Part shown: positions 1-9,581 of the stretch, piece after piece
Position numbering within the stretch: position 1 is the first letter of the stretch
Layout of the letters: every line of letters starts with the position of its first letter
NCBI GenBank assembly: GCA_021773395.1
Contig: JAJFKB010000021.1
Span: forward strand, 1 to 32,858
Length of the DNA: 32,858 bases
From: Gammaproteobacteria bacterium
GTDB taxonomy: Bacteria; Pseudomonadota; Gammaproteobacteria; Pseudomonadales; IMCC2047
Direction: 5' to 3'
Translations under genes and position numbers: made by a program
The notes under the pieces: model-generated
What the model was told of the DNA's origin: nothing
What the model saw: only the letters and a program-made list of their open reading frames with translations
The model's database searches: none

Positions 1-120
1 CACCAAACTCTCTTCAACAAGTACCCACACGTATTGCTTCTATCTTCCAAATTCTTAAAGAACAGTCGCCGGTTAGATCACTTTAACCCGCCAGGGAAAC
101 GCTTCGTCTCCCTCAAGAGA
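1..120 (-). other. 5' leader of an rRNA operon (16S gene beyond left edge)
   Basis: Read leftward, the sequence after the promoter at 127-154 has the layout of a gammaproteobacterial rRNA leader: a GC-rich start, a short hairpin (94-112, stem GGGAGACG/CGTTTCCC with a 3-nt loop), a boxA-like element, then a stretch resembling the pre-16S leader. No 16S sequence is inside the window, so the rRNA gene itself is inferred. In P. aeruginosa an rRNA operon also lies beside pssA, which supports this reading. Confidence 0.7.
51..64 (-). promoter_or_regulatory. boxA-like antitermination element of rRNA leader
   Basis: The minus strand reads TGTTCTTTAAGAAT, close to the boxA core (TGCTCTTTAACA) that loads the Nus antitermination complex on rRNA transcripts. 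It sits about 65 bases downstream of the rrn-type promoter, as expected for a leader boxA. Confidence 0.65.
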
Positions 121-126
121 GCGCGC

Positions 127-154
127 ATTATACACGCCACCTTTGATTGTACAA
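127..154 (-). promoter_or_regulatory. rrn-type sigma70 promoter
   Basis: On the minus strand, -35 TTGTAC (149-154) and a perfect -10 TATAAT (127-132) are 16 bases apart. The -10 is followed by a GC-rich discriminator (GCGCGC), typical of stringently controlled stable RNA promoters. The region upstream of the -35 (155-180) is AT-rich like an UP element. It drives transcription off the left edge. Confidence 0.75.
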
Positions 155-188
155 CCCTATATTTGAATTAAATTTTGATAATTTATCT

Positions 189-204
189 GGCTTCCGCAGA
201 AGCC
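189..204 (-). terminator. Hairpin after pssA, weak terminator candidate
   Basis: GGCTTC and GAAGCC form a 6-bp stem with a 4-base loop, 130 bases past the pssA stop and upstream of the rrn promoter. No clear U-tract follows on the minus strand, so termination is uncertain. The rest of 205-335 holds nothing I recognise. Confidence 0.3.
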
Positions 205-335
205 CAAAATTCAGGCCTTAATATCAAAGGGGAGTGGAATTATAGTCCTGCCAAATTGATAGTCAATAGCTGTTTAAAATGAATTCCAAAAAACTACTAA
301 CGGGTAAAATATAGCGACCATAGCATTACGACAAA

Positions 336-1064
336 TTACTTCTTAGTACGCCATACTTTTAGCGCCATTACGGGACCAGAAAGCGCATAGATAAGGGCAC
401 AGAGAAACAGCACACTGGCAGGATCAATAAAAATAACAATATAGACAAATATAATGGCCAACAACGCAACGAAGGGAATCCGCCCTTTAATATCAATATT
501 TTTAAAGCTGTAATATTTAAAGTTACTCACCATAAGCAGGCCTGTTGTTGCCACCACAAATGCCGCTACAATCGCTATAGTACTATCCACTTCAATTTCC
601 TTGACCGCACAAACCCACACCATGGCAGCAATCAGCGCAGCGGCAGGAGGACTTGCTAGCCCGATAAAAAAGCGCTTATCAACAACGCCTATTTGTGTAT
701 TAAAGCGTGCCAATCGCAATGCGGCACACACAAGAAAGATGAATGAAGCCATCCATCCCACTTTACCCAAAGTGGACAAGCTCCAACTTAAAGATACCAG
801 CGCAGGCGCCACTCCAAACGCAACCAGATCAGATAAACTATCAAACTGGGCACCAAATTCGCTCTCACAATGAATGAGGCGCGCCACTCGACCATCAAAC
901 CCATCAAAAACCATCGCAATAAAGATAGCGCTCGCAGCTGCCTCAAAATAGCCATGCATTGCCGCTACAACAGCATAGAACCCACAGAATAACGCCGCTG
1001 TGGTAAATAGATTCGGTAACAGGTATATCGCTCTTCTTCGAGCCTTGGCTTCTTGGTCGGTCAC
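336..1064 (-). CDS. pssA: CDP-diacylglycerol--serine O-phosphatidyltransferase
   Basis: This inner-membrane enzyme condenses CDP-diacylglycerol with L-serine to give phosphatidylserine, the precursor of phosphatidylethanolamine. The CDP-alcohol phosphatidyltransferase signature DG-x2-AR-x8-G-x3-D-x3-D is complete: D57, G58, A61, R62, G71, D75 and D79. Several hydrophobic segments flank it and continue through the C-terminal half. At 242 residues it is of the multi-spanning, Bacillus/Pseudomonas-like type rather than the peripheral E. coli PssA. The start is a GTG with AAGG about 10 bases upstream. It lies downstream of ilvC in the same direction, as in Pseudomonas, but about 500 bases and a terminator separate them, so it probably has its own promoter. 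Confidence 0.92.
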   Translation of the reverse strand: MTDQEAKARRRAIYLLPNLFTTAALFCGFYAVVAAMHGYFEAAASAIFIAMVFDGFDGRVARLIHCESEFGAQFDSLSDLVAFGVAPALVSLSWSLSTLGKVGWMASFIFLVCAALRLARFNTQIGVVDKRFFIGLASPPAAALIAAMVWVCAVKEIEVDSTIAIVAAFVVATTGLLMVSNFKYYSFKNIDIKGRIPFVALLAIIFVYIVIFIDPASVLFLCALIYALSGPVMALKVWRTKK

Positions 1065-1264
1065 GTGTTTATGGCCTTATAAATAGTTTCAGTGGAGTAT
1101 ATTAGGTGCAAAAGAGCAACATATCCAGACAAAATAACAGGCCCAATGGGCGAGCGTAATTACCTATTTCGGAACGTCAGCCCCCCGAATCCTTATCCAA
1201 TCTCAGAGGGATTTTGCTTTTCCTGGACCGACAAACAGACCTGATTTTCATGGCTTCAGATACA
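1065..1264. other. Intergenic stretch upstream of pssA
   Basis: No convincing gene, hairpin or promoter was found here. It probably contains the pssA promoter. On the minus strand, all frames carry stops, and the part next to 1265 may be further decayed transposase sequence. Confidence 0.4.
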
Positions 1265-1472
1265 TTAGATGCAGTGCTTGTAGAGTTTTGCGCGATAATA
1301 AGAATAATGGTGGGCGCCTTTAACCAATACCTGGATAAACTCAGCTCAGTATATCCAAAGAGTCGATGAAGGCATCAACAACCCACATCGGGTTATCTGC
1401 ACTGACAAAATCACCAAGACCATCAGGAAAGAGTGCCATCTGTTGTCAGGAATCCTCTTGAATATGGGGCAC
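1265..1472 (-). pseudogene. Decayed N-terminal fragment of an IS1182/IS5-type transposase
   Basis: Starting at a GTG at 1472 the minus strand reads PHIQEDS, an in-frame TGA, then QQMALFPDGLGDF, VSADNPMWVVDAF and IDSLDI, and stops at 1341-1343. This matches the usual start of IS1182-family transposases (a DNPVRVVDAFVDSLDL-like stretch). After a one-base shift the next frame (1265-1345) reads AEFIQVLVKGAHHYSYYRAKL, which fits the following GRPxYxPxxLLKL segment. The in-frame stop, the frameshift and the missing C-terminal DDE region make it a dead remnant. Family assignment is from memory of the conserved N-terminus and is moderately sure. No inverted repeats were recognised. Confidence 0.5.
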
Positions 1473-1506
1473 AAAAAAATACCCGCATCAACCGATACGG
1501 GTATTT
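1473..1506 (-). terminator. Rho-independent terminator of ilvC
   Basis: On the minus strand AAATACCCG (1498-1506) pairs with CGGGTATTT (1477-1485); an inner ATC/GAT adds stability. A run of seven T residues (1473-1479) overlaps and follows the 3' arm. It lies about 60 bases past the ilvC stop and directly abuts the transposase remnant. Confidence 0.85.
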
Positions 1507-1567
1507 GCGTTATAGAGAGATATTTCTGCACTCCCTATAATGTAGTGTTTTAGCTATTTACATACAC

Positions 1568-2687
<1,120 letters not shown>

Positions 2688-2756
2688 TAAAGTGATATAT
2701 TTAAAACACTATATTGCTGAAAATGAAATAATAAACTGAAATAATTAAGTTACCTG

Positions 2757-3653
2757 ATGGACACCCATTCTCTTAGATTATTCCTAACCCTCTCTGAAAC
2801 ACTCCATTTTGGTCGTGCAAGCCAAGCCTGCCATGTAAGCCCATCCTCTCTGAGCCGCAGCATCAAACAATTAGAGACCGTGTTACGAGTCGCCCTTTTT
2901 GAGCGAGACAACCGTACTGTCACCCTCACCCGACAAGGGGAGCTACTACAAAAGTACGCGCGTGAAACCTTGGCCCAGTGGGATACATTGCGCGACACAT
3001 TGCTTGAGGATTCCAATGAACTACATGGCGCCCTTAGTATCTATTGCTCGGTAACTGCCAGCTACAGCTTTCTTTATGACATACTTAGCGAGTTTCGGGT
3101 AAGCCACCCGAAGATAGAAATCAAGTTGCATACTGGCGACCCAACACCAGCCATCTCGCACGTTATAACAGGCACGGAAGACATCTCAATCGCCGCTCGC
3201 CCTGATAAATTGCCAGCCGGCCTGGCATTTCGTCGCATCACCATCTCTCCGCTGGTATTTATTGCGCCCACCAACCTCTCCCCGTTGCCAAAAACCGTTA
3301 CCCAATGGTCCGAAGCACCGATGATCCTATCCGAAGACGGGCTCGCACGGGAGCGTGTTAACCACTGGTTTCTTGAATCCGGGGTCAATCCAACTATCTA
3401 CGCCCAAGTAGCCGGTCATGAAGCCATTGTCAGCATGGTAAGTCTCGGTTTTGGTATTGGTGTTGTCCCTAGGATCGTGCTGGAAAACAGTCCGCTGCGA
3501 GAGAGTGTACAGATTGTCACAACGGAAAAAGGCCTTAAAGATTACGATGTGGGTATTTGTGTGCTTAAAAAAAGACTGCACAGCCCCATTGTAAACGCCT
3601 TTTGGAAACAACTAGCGGAACACAAACCAAAACATTACCTGCCAAACAACTAA
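2757..3653 (+). CDS. ilvY: LysR-type activator of ilvC
   Basis: LysR-family regulator of 298 residues. The N-terminal winged HTH (FGRASQACHVSPSSLSRSI, from residue 18) is followed by a linker helix and a periplasmic-binding-like effector domain. It resembles E. coli IlvY over its length: DNRTVTLT after the HTH, CSVTASYS opening the effector domain, EIKLHTGD, GHEAIVSMVSLGFGIG, VLENSP and KKRLHSPI near the C-terminus. IlvY senses acetolactate or acetohydroxybutyrate and activates ilvC. Position and divergence from ilvC agree with that role. Because ilvI-ilvH lies directly downstream on the same strand, it may also influence them; that is inference. Confidence 0.9.
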   Translation: MDTHSLRLFLTLSETLHFGRASQACHVSPSSLSRSIKQLETVLRVALFERDNRTVTLTRQGELLQKYARETLAQWDTLRDTLLEDSNELHGALSIYCSVTASYSFLYDILSEFRVSHPKIEIKLHTGDPTPAISHVITGTEDISIAARPDKLPAGLAFRRITISPLVFIAPTNLSPLPKTVTQWSEAPMILSEDGLARERVNHWFLESGVNPTIYAQVAGHEAIVSMVSLGFGIGVVPRIVLENSPLRESVQIVTTEKGLKDYDVGICVLKKRLHSPIVNAFWKQLAEHKPKHYLPNN

Positions 3654-3758
3654 TTCCCGCCATCACCAACCAAAAAATAGAAGATTTATCGTATTTTTGT
3701 GTGTTTTTGCACCACATAAATGAATAAACACCCTATCTTGACCAAATAAACACATTTT

Positions 3759-3787
3759 TTGTGGCAAATTTTTTTAAAGAATATAAA
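3759..3787 (+). promoter_or_regulatory. Candidate sigma70 promoter of ilvI-ilvH
   Basis: -35 TTGTGG (3759-3764) and -10 TATAAA (3782-3787) have a 17-base spacer in an AT-rich stretch, about 46 bases before the ilvI start codon. I saw no leader peptide rich in branched-chain codons and no attenuator between 3654 and 3833. Confidence 0.4.
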
Positions 3788-3833
3788 ATTAAGCTGAATT
3801 TTGATATTTCTATTGATTCATCGGAACGCAACC

Positions 3834-5561
3834 ATGACAACTACCGGATTAGACGGCGCGCAAGCCCTCTTAAAATGTCTTGATCGCCAAGGCATCGAAA
3901 TTATTTTTGGATATTCAGGCGGCTCAGTACTCCCTATCTTCGATGCCCTGGAAACATTGGATACGAATATTAAATTTGTACTGGTCAGACACGAGCAAGG
4001 AGCAGTACATATGGCCGACGGTTATGCTCGCGCCACCGGCAAACCAGCCTGCGTATTGGTCACCAGTGGCCCAGGAGCCGGCAATACCATTTCAGGTATT
4101 ATGACCGCGCATATGGATTCTGTTCCTATGATTATCATTACCGGCCAGCAGGTTACCTGGATGCTAGGCAAAGACGCCTTTCAGGAAGCTGATATTTTTG
4201 GCATTTCCATGCCGATTGTAAAGCACAGCTATTTGGTTAAAGAAACAAATGACCTACCGCGTATTACTAAAGAAGCCTACCATATTGCGACCACTGGCCG
4301 CCCTGGCCCCGTCTTAATAGACATACCTAAAGACGTCAGCCAAAACCCTTTTACCGGGGAACTCGATCAGGAGATGGACTTGCCAGGCTACCAACCGGAG
4401 AAAGCCAGTAAATTCGATCCTGTAGCCATTCAAGCCGTTCTTGATGCACTAAAACTATCAAAGAGGCCGGTTATACTCGCAGGACATGGAGCCGTGCTGG
4501 CACATGCCGAGTTTGAATTAAAAACGTTTGCTGAAACACTCAATGCGCCAGTCACAGCAACACTACTTGGCAAAGGTGTTTTCCCTGAAACCCATAATCT
4601 ATCTCTCGGTATGCTCGGCATGCATGGCACAGCATACGCGAACAAAGCAATCGTTGAAGCTGATTTAATCATGTCGGTTGGTTCACGGTTTGATGACCGT
4701 ATTATCGGACAGGCTGACAAATTTGGTCGTAATGCCACTATTATCCACATTGATATCGATCCGGCAGAAATTAACAAAATGATAACCGCCGACATTCAGT
4801 GTATTGGCGATGCCAAAGCCATTCTGGTAGAACTAAACAAACGAATACAGCGGCTCGATACAGATGAGTGGGTTAACCATCTCGGTGGCTATAAAAATAA
4901 ATATCCGCTTTCCTATAAAATGCATGGCGGCCTCAAAATGCAGCATATTTTGGATGAGCTGTATAACCTCACCGAAGGCAAAGCGGTTATTACGACAGAT
5001 GTAGGACAGCATCAGATGTGGGCAGCCCAGTTTTATAAATGTGATGCGCCGTGGAATTGGATTACCTCTGGTGGAGCAGGCACAATGGGTTTCGGCTTTC
5101 CCGCAGCAATTGGCGCGCAAATAGGGCGACCCAACGAAACAGTGGTAGCCGTTGTCGGGGACGGCGGCTTTCAGATGACACTGTTCGAGCTGGCAACTGC
5201 AGTTTTAGAAAAACTACCCGTTATCATTCTCGTACTCAATAACCACTATTTAGGCATGGTTCGCCAATGGCAGGAACTATTTTTCGATAATCGAGAAAGC
5301 GGCGTGGATTTACATGGCAATCCCGACTTCGTCAAGCTGGCCGAAGCCTATGGCGCCACCGGATATAATCTAAAGCGTCCTGCCGATGTCCGTAAAGTTC
5401 TAAGCAAAGCCCTGGAGCACAAGGACGGCCCGGTATTAATCAACGCTGAGGTGGCAAAAACTTCTAATGTATTCCCTATGATCCCGGCCGGTGCAGCGCT
5501 AGAGGATATGCTGATTGAACCACCAAAAACCAAGCTCCCTAAGCCCGTAGGCTCAACCTAA
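3834..5561 (+). CDS. ilvI: Acetolactate synthase large (catalytic) subunit
   Basis: ThDP-dependent enzyme that condenses two pyruvates, or pyruvate and 2-oxobutyrate, as the first common step of valine/leucine/isoleucine synthesis. I choose the ATG at 3834 (GGAAC upstream), giving 575 residues, close to E. coli IlvI (574); an in-frame TTG at 3801 would add an unconserved extension. The N-terminal ThDP-binding domain includes the catalytic glutamate E54 in RHEQGAVHMADGYAR. The C-terminal ThDP/Mg motif runs from GDG (442-444) to NN (469-470). A central FAD-binding-like domain lies between. The regulatory subunit starts 21 bases downstream, so the two are co-transcribed. The choice between the symbols ilvI and ilvB is a naming matter. 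Confidence 0.95.
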   Translation: MTTTGLDGAQALLKCLDRQGIEIIFGYSGGSVLPIFDALETLDTNIKFVLVRHEQGAVHMADGYARATGKPACVLVTSGPGAGNTISGIMTAHMDSVPMIIITGQQVTWMLGKDAFQEADIFGISMPIVKHSYLVKETNDLPRITKEAYHIATTGRPGPVLIDIPKDVSQNPFTGELDQEMDLPGYQPEKASKFDPVAIQAVLDALKLSKRPVILAGHGAVLAHAEFELKTFAETLNAPVTATLLGKGVFPETHNLSLGMLGMHGTAYANKAIVEADLIMSVGSRFDDRIIGQADKFGRNATIIHIDIDPAEINKMITADIQCIGDAKAILVELNKRIQRLDTDEWVNHLGGYKNKYPLSYKMHGGLKMQHILDELYNLTEGKAVITTDVGQHQMWAAQFYKCDAPWNWITSGGAGTMGFGFPAAIGAQIGRPNETVVAVVGDGGFQMTLFELATAVLEKLPVIILVLNNHYLGMVRQWQELFFDNRESGVDLHGNPDFVKLAEAYGATGYNLKRPADVRKVLSKALEHKDGPVLINAEVAKTSNVFPMIPAGAALEDMLIEPPKTKLPKPVGST

Positions 5562-5582
5562 TTTTTTGTAAGGAAAGACACC

Positions 5583-6128
5583 ATGCAGCAAGCAGCTGAC
5601 ACAGTTACAAAGATTGACGCAGAAGAAAATAAAGCCACCACGGCTCAGCATACTCTAAGTGTCTACGTGTCTAACAAGCCTGGCGTACTGGCACGCGTTG
5701 CACAAACCTTTGCGCGACGTGGCTACAACATTGAATCGCTAGTGGTCTCTCCCGGACGCAATGACGAGTTCTCACGTATGAGTATCGGCGTCAGCGGCAA
5801 TCCCGACATGCTCGACCAAATCATTAAGCAATTGATGAAATTAGTTGATGTCGTGCATTGTATCGATCACACCTTTGACAACTCTGTGGTCAAGGAACTG
5901 GGACTCATTAAGATCCTCTGCTCACCAGATGAGCGGGGTGAGATCTTACAAATCGCTGAGCATTTTAATTGCAAAACCGTCGATCTGACCAAAAACTCTT
6001 TGATTCTAATGATCACTGGAGATAGCGATAAAATTGATGCACTGACAGAAATGACCTCCAACTTTGAAGTTATCGAATTGGTTCGAACCGGCAAAGTGGT
6101 GATGGCCAGAGGTAGCTCAACAACCTAG
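5583..6128 (+). CDS. ilvH: Acetolactate synthase small (regulatory) subunit
   Basis: Regulatory partner of the catalytic subunit encoded just upstream; it raises activity and confers valine feedback inhibition in this family. An ACT domain occupies about residues 23-95 (HTLSVYVSNKPGVLARVA, then RGYNIESLVV), followed by the small-subunit C-terminal domain (ELGLIKILCSPDERGEI onward). The protein is 181 residues against about 163 for E. coli IlvH. The extra length is a roughly 20-residue polar N-terminal extension before the ACT domain. AAGGAAAG precedes the ATG at good spacing, supporting this start. Confidence 0.94.
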   Translation: MQQAADTVTKIDAEENKATTAQHTLSVYVSNKPGVLARVAQTFARRGYNIESLVVSPGRNDEFSRMSIGVSGNPDMLDQIIKQLMKLVDVVHCIDHTFDNSVVKELGLIKILCSPDERGEILQIAEHFNCKTVDLTKNSLILMITGDSDKIDALTEMTSNFEVIELVRTGKVVMARGSSTT

Positions 6129-6202
6129 CCCGAATATTTCACCAGTACGCCTAAAATAGCTCTGAAGCCCCTATGCATATTGGTTTTGATCTATAATCGC
6201 TT

Positions 6203-6221
6203 CGGTGATGGTTTGTCACCG
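6203..6221 (+). terminator. Hairpin after ilvH
   Basis: CGGTGA and TCACCG form a 6-bp stem with a 7-base loop 75 bases past the ilvH stop. No T-run follows, so it may be an mRNA 3' end structure rather than an intrinsic terminator. Confidence 0.3.
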
Positions 6222-6294
6222 GAATTGAGTTAAAAGCTAAGCTCAACAAATTGTGATAATCAGGCTATACTTATACTCCAACTGAATATCGGTT

Positions 6295-6328
6295 GGGCAT
6301 TCCTATGATAAATCGGCTGCCCTTTTTT
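6295..6328 (+). terminator. Weak terminator-like structure just before DUF4124 gene
   Basis: GGGCA (6295-6299) can pair with TGCCC (6318-6322), followed by six T residues. The loop is 18 bases, so the structure is weak. It lies only 13 bases before the next start codon, so it may act as a leader attenuator or be chance. Confidence 0.25.
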
Positions 6329-6341
6329 ATCGGAGATCATT

Positions 6342-6809
6342 ATGAAAAGGCTTTCCATCATTACTTGGCTGACGCTTGCATTGTTTATTGCAGCAACAGC
6401 TAACGCGGCAAAAGTTTATAAGTGGGTAGACGAGGAAGGCATAACCCACTATGACGAGCAGGCGCCGAAGGGTAAGGATTACCAGCAGATAACCACATCC
6501 GGCGCACCGCCCTCGGATTCCGCTAAAGCTCAAAAAAAGCTGGCAGAAAACCGTGAACAAAACGCCACAAAAAAAGAAACGCAACTGGATTTTGAAACTC
6601 AGAAAAAGATGAGGGACGAACAGGCGCGAGTCCGCCAGGAAAACTGTAAGAACGCGCAGGCCAACCTGACGACTTTAAAACAGAATGCACGCATTCGCAT
6701 GCTCGGGGAAGATGGAGAATTTCATTATCTGAGCGAAGAGGACAAACAAAAGCAGATGGAAAACGCTCAAGCCATCATTGATGATAACTGCGGGCCAGTC
6801 AGCCCTTGA
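6342..6809 (+). CDS. DUF4124 domain-containing exported protein
   Basis: A 155-residue protein with a signal peptide: KR start, a hydrophobic core to about residue 19, and a likely cleavage after ANA at residue 22 or 23. Next comes the short DUF4124 motif KVYKWVDEEGITHYDEQAPKG (about 24-44), a beta-hairpin module seen in many gammaproteobacterial periplasmic proteins of unknown function. The remainder is charged and likely helical, with K/E/Q-rich stretches (about 60-110) and two cysteines (in ENCKNAQ and DDNCGP) that could form a disulfide. GGAG precedes the ATG. It converges on clpB and shows no operon partner. No specific function can be assigned. Confidence 0.8.
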   Translation: MKRLSIITWLTLALFIAATANAAKVYKWVDEEGITHYDEQAPKGKDYQQITTSGAPPSDSAKAQKKLAENREQNATKKETQLDFETQKKMRDEQARVRQENCKNAQANLTTLKQNARIRMLGEDGEFHYLSEEDKQKQMENAQAIIDDNCGPVSP

Positions 6810-6817
6810 GCCAAACA

Positions 6818-6845
6818 GAGCAGACCCGGGAATTCGGGCCTGCTC
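6818..6845. terminator. Hairpin between convergent DUF4124 gene and clpB
   Basis: GAGCAG-A-CCCG (6818-6828) pairs with CGGG-C-CTGCTC (6835-6845), a 10-bp stem with one mismatch and a 6-base loop. It sits between two convergent stop codons. T-runs are poor on both sides, so it may be a bidirectional 3' end structure. Confidence 0.45.
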
Positions 6846-6867
6846 CCAATTTCCAGCCTACCCTGCT

Positions 6868-9438
6868 TTAAGAGAAAACTATCCGTCCGTCCTGCAGCTC
6901 AGCCTTAATGATATCGCCAGTCACAAATCGGCCAGCCAGAATATCCTGAGCCAGCGGGTTTTCGAGATACTGTTGAATTGCTCGCTTCAGGGGCCTCGCG
7001 CCATAGACTGGATCAAAACCGGCCTCGACCAGCTTATTCATGGCATCATCAGAAAGCTCCAACTCCAACTCTCTTTCCTGTAGACGCTGACGCAATTGTG
7101 CCAGCTGAATCTCAGCAATACCTTTAATATGGTCTTTGCTTAACGGGTGGAACACCACCGATTCATCCACTCGGTTAATAAACTCGGGCCGAAAATGCTG
7201 AGCGACCACATCCATAACTGCGCTGCGCATCTGCTCATAGTTTTCATCTCCGGCGAGGGTTTGAATCATATCCGAGCCCAGGTTCGAGGTCATCACAATG
7301 ACCGTATTGCGAAAATCCACGGTACGTCCATGCCCGTCAGTAAGGCGTCCATCTTCTAATACCTGCAACAAGATATTGAAGACATCCGGGTGCGCTTTTT
7401 CGACTTCATCCAACAGCAACACCGAATAGGGCTTACGCCGGACCGCCTCCGTCAGATATCCGCCCTCTTCATAACCCACATAACCTGGAGGAGCACCAAT
7501 CAGCCGCGCAACCGAATGCTTCTCCATAAACTCGGACATATCGATACGCACCATAGACTCTTCTGTATCAAACAGAAATTCAGCCAACGCCTTGCACAAC
7601 TCTGTCTTCCCAACACCTGTCGGCCCGAGGAACAGAAATGAACCATTGGGACGATGCGGATCGGATAATCCAGCTCGCGAACGCCGCACAGCATTGGCCA
7701 CGGAAACAACCGCCTCATTCTGCCCAATAACACGCTTATGCAAGCCCTCCTCCATACGCAACAACTTCTCACGCTCGCCTTCAAGCATTTTTGAGACTGG
7801 TATCCCTGTCCACATGGACACCACCTCAGCGACCTCCTCTTCAGTCACTTTATTGCGCAGCAACGTCATTTCAGCCGTCTCGCCCTCAGAGGCCATTTCA
7901 AGCTGCTTTTCCAGCTCGGGTATCACGCCATACTGTATTTCAGACATGCGCGCTAAATCGCTGGCCCGATGGGCAGCATCCAGCTCAATACGAGCATTTT
8001 CCAGATCACTCTTAATCTGCTGAGCCCCGTGCAGACTGGCTTTTTCTGCCTTCAATATTTCATCAAGATCTGAATATTCTCGCTCCAGTCCTTCAATATC
8101 CTCATTCAGATCCGCGAGACGTTTCTGTGCTGCAGGATCATCTTCCTTTTTTAGCGCTTCACGTTCAATTTTTAACTGAATCAAGCGCCGATCTAAACGG
8201 TCCATACTCTCCGGCTTGGAGTCAATTTCCATGCGAATTCGGCTAGCTGCTTCGTCAATCAGGTCAATGGCCTTATCCGGCAACTGGCGATCGCTGATAT
8301 AACGATTTGATAATTTCGAAGCGGCTATAATGGCCGAGTCTGTAATTTCCACACCGTGATGCACTTCATAACGCTCTTTCAGTCCACGCAAAATGGCTAC
8401 GGTATCCTCTTCTGTTGGCTCACCCACCAGGACTTTCTGAAAGCGGCGCTCCAAAGCGGCATCTTTTTCAACATACTGCCGATACTCATCCAGCGTTGTT
8501 GCGCCGACACAGTGCAGCTTACCTCTAGCCAGTGCTGGTTTCAGCATATTCCCGGCATCCATTGAACCCTCGGCCTTGCCGGCTCCAACCATCGTATGCA
8601 ACTCATCGATAAACAGAATGACACGACCTTCCTGTTTATCCAGCTCTTTCAATACCGCTTTTAGACGCTCCTCAAACTCTCCACGGAACTTGGCCCCGGC
8701 GATCAGGCTGCCCATATCAAGTGACAACACCTGTTTATCCTTCAACCCCTCGGGAACTTCACCATTGACAATTCGTTGCGCCAAACCTTCAACGATTGCT
8801 GTTTTACCCACACCGGGCTCGCCGATCAGTACCGGATTATTCTTGGTACGTCGCTGTAATACCTGCACTGTGCGACGAATTTCTTCATCACGCCCAATCA
8901 CAGGATCCAGCTCTCCTTTTTCGGCTTTGGCCGTCAAATCAACGGTATAGCGTTCCAGTGCCTGCCGGTTTTCCTCGGCATTCGGATCATTCACCTGCTC
9001 TCCTCCTCTGACGCGTTCAATCACCTGCTCTATCTGTGATTTATTGGCACCTGTTTGCTCCAGCATATTCTGTAACTCGCCCTTTACTTCAAATAGAGCC
9101 AGCAATACCAGTTCGCTGGAAATGTACTGGTCTTTGCGCTGTTGTGCCAGTTTATCCGTGACATTCAGCAGACGTCCCAAATCATTGGACATCGCCACAT
9201 CACCCTGACCACCCTGCACCTGAGCCATTCGATCCAGAGCACCATCAAGTAAACTCTTCAGCTGAGTAACCTTGCAACCCGCCTGCGCTAAAAGAGACTT
9301 AATAGATCCGCCCTGCTGCTCCAGCATGGCATAAAGCAAATGCACCGGCTCCATGAAGTTATGGTCTCTGCCAATCGCTAGCGACTGAGCATCCGCAAGC
9401 GCATTCTGCAGTTGAGTAGTAAATTTATCTATACGCAC
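6868..9438 (-). CDS. clpB: ATP-dependent disaggregase ClpB (Hsp104 family)
   Basis: Hexameric AAA+ chaperone that threads aggregated proteins through its pore together with DnaK/DnaJ/GrpE. At 856 residues it matches the family length (857 in E. coli). The order is an N-terminal Clp domain, the first AAA+ module with Walker A GEPGVGKT (206-213) and Walker B ILFIDELH, the coiled-coil M domain inserted around 400-530, and the second AAA+ module with GPTGVGKT (605-612). The first pore loop reads GAKFRGEFE, with F where E. coli has Y. The start is a GTG with GGGGGA upstream. A heat-shock promoter precedes it. Together with pgeF, rluD and bamD it keeps the order found in E. coli and Pseudomonas. 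Confidence 0.98.
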   Translation of the reverse strand: MRIDKFTTQLQNALADAQSLAIGRDHNFMEPVHLLYAMLEQQGGSIKSLLAQAGCKVTQLKSLLDGALDRMAQVQGGQGDVAMSNDLGRLLNVTDKLAQQRKDQYISSELVLLALFEVKGELQNMLEQTGANKSQIEQVIERVRGGEQVNDPNAEENRQALERYTVDLTAKAEKGELDPVIGRDEEIRRTVQVLQRRTKNNPVLIGEPGVGKTAIVEGLAQRIVNGEVPEGLKDKQVLSLDMGSLIAGAKFRGEFEERLKAVLKELDKQEGRVILFIDELHTMVGAGKAEGSMDAGNMLKPALARGKLHCVGATTLDEYRQYVEKDAALERRFQKVLVGEPTEEDTVAILRGLKERYEVHHGVEITDSAIIAASKLSNRYISDRQLPDKAIDLIDEAASRIRMEIDSKPESMDRLDRRLIQLKIEREALKKEDDPAAQKRLADLNEDIEGLEREYSDLDEILKAEKASLHGAQQIKSDLENARIELDAAHRASDLARMSEIQYGVIPELEKQLEMASEGETAEMTLLRNKVTEEEVAEVVSMWTGIPVSKMLEGEREKLLRMEEGLHKRVIGQNEAVVSVANAVRRSRAGLSDPHRPNGSFLFLGPTGVGKTELCKALAEFLFDTEESMVRIDMSEFMEKHSVARLIGAPPGYVGYEEGGYLTEAVRRKPYSVLLLDEVEKAHPDVFNILLQVLEDGRLTDGHGRTVDFRNTVIVMTSNLGSDMIQTLAGDENYEQMRSAVMDVVAQHFRPEFINRVDESVVFHPLSKDHIKGIAEIQLAQLRQRLQERELELELSDDAMNKLVEAGFDPVYGARPLKRAIQQYLENPLAQDILAGRFVTGDIIKAELQDGRIVFS

Positions 9439-9465
9439 GGGCGTCCCCCTATATTTATCAACATG

Positions 9466-9499
9466 AATAGGCCTCCCCCTTGGGGCTGCAAGACCTATT
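9466..9499 (-). promoter_or_regulatory. Hairpin in clpB 5' untranslated region
   Basis: AATAGG and CCTATT close a stem whose inner part pairs CCCC with GGGG around an AA loop, with extra wobble pairs between. It lies between the predicted transcription start (about 9511) and the GTG start at 9438, ending about 28 bases before it. On the plus strand the same hairpin is followed by six T residues, but no rightward gene reads into it. Confidence 0.45.
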
Positions 9500-9516
9500 T
9501 TTTATCCTTAGTTAAT

Positions 9517-9545
9517 AAATATGGGCTAAAGGGGTTAGATTCAAG
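9517..9545 (-). promoter_or_regulatory. Sigma32 (heat-shock) promoter of clpB
   Basis: On the minus strand CTTGAAT (9539-9545) and CCCATAT (9519-9525) are 13 bases apart, close to the sigma32 consensus CTTGAAA-N13/14-CCCCATNT. The site is in the pgeF-clpB gap and points toward clpB, the classic heat-shock gene. Confidence 0.8.
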
Positions 9546-9581
9546 GCTACATTAGAATTATCTAAAACAATGAACTAAAAA

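Noticed and set aside
1346-1531. 61-codon leftward open frame downstream of ilvC
   Set aside because: It runs in a different frame from the transposase-like remnant and across the ilvC terminator; no recognisable protein features.
3801-3833. In-frame TTG start extending the acetolactate synthase
   Set aside because: The extension is not conserved-looking, and the ATG at 3834 gives the usual length with a plausible SD.
3654-3833. Attenuator or leader peptide before ilvI
   Set aside because: No short frame rich in Leu/Val/Ile codons followed by a terminator hairpin was found.
7592-8023. 143-codon rightward open frame inside clpB
   Set aside because: Antisense shadow of clpB; serine/arginine-rich composition typical of such shadows.
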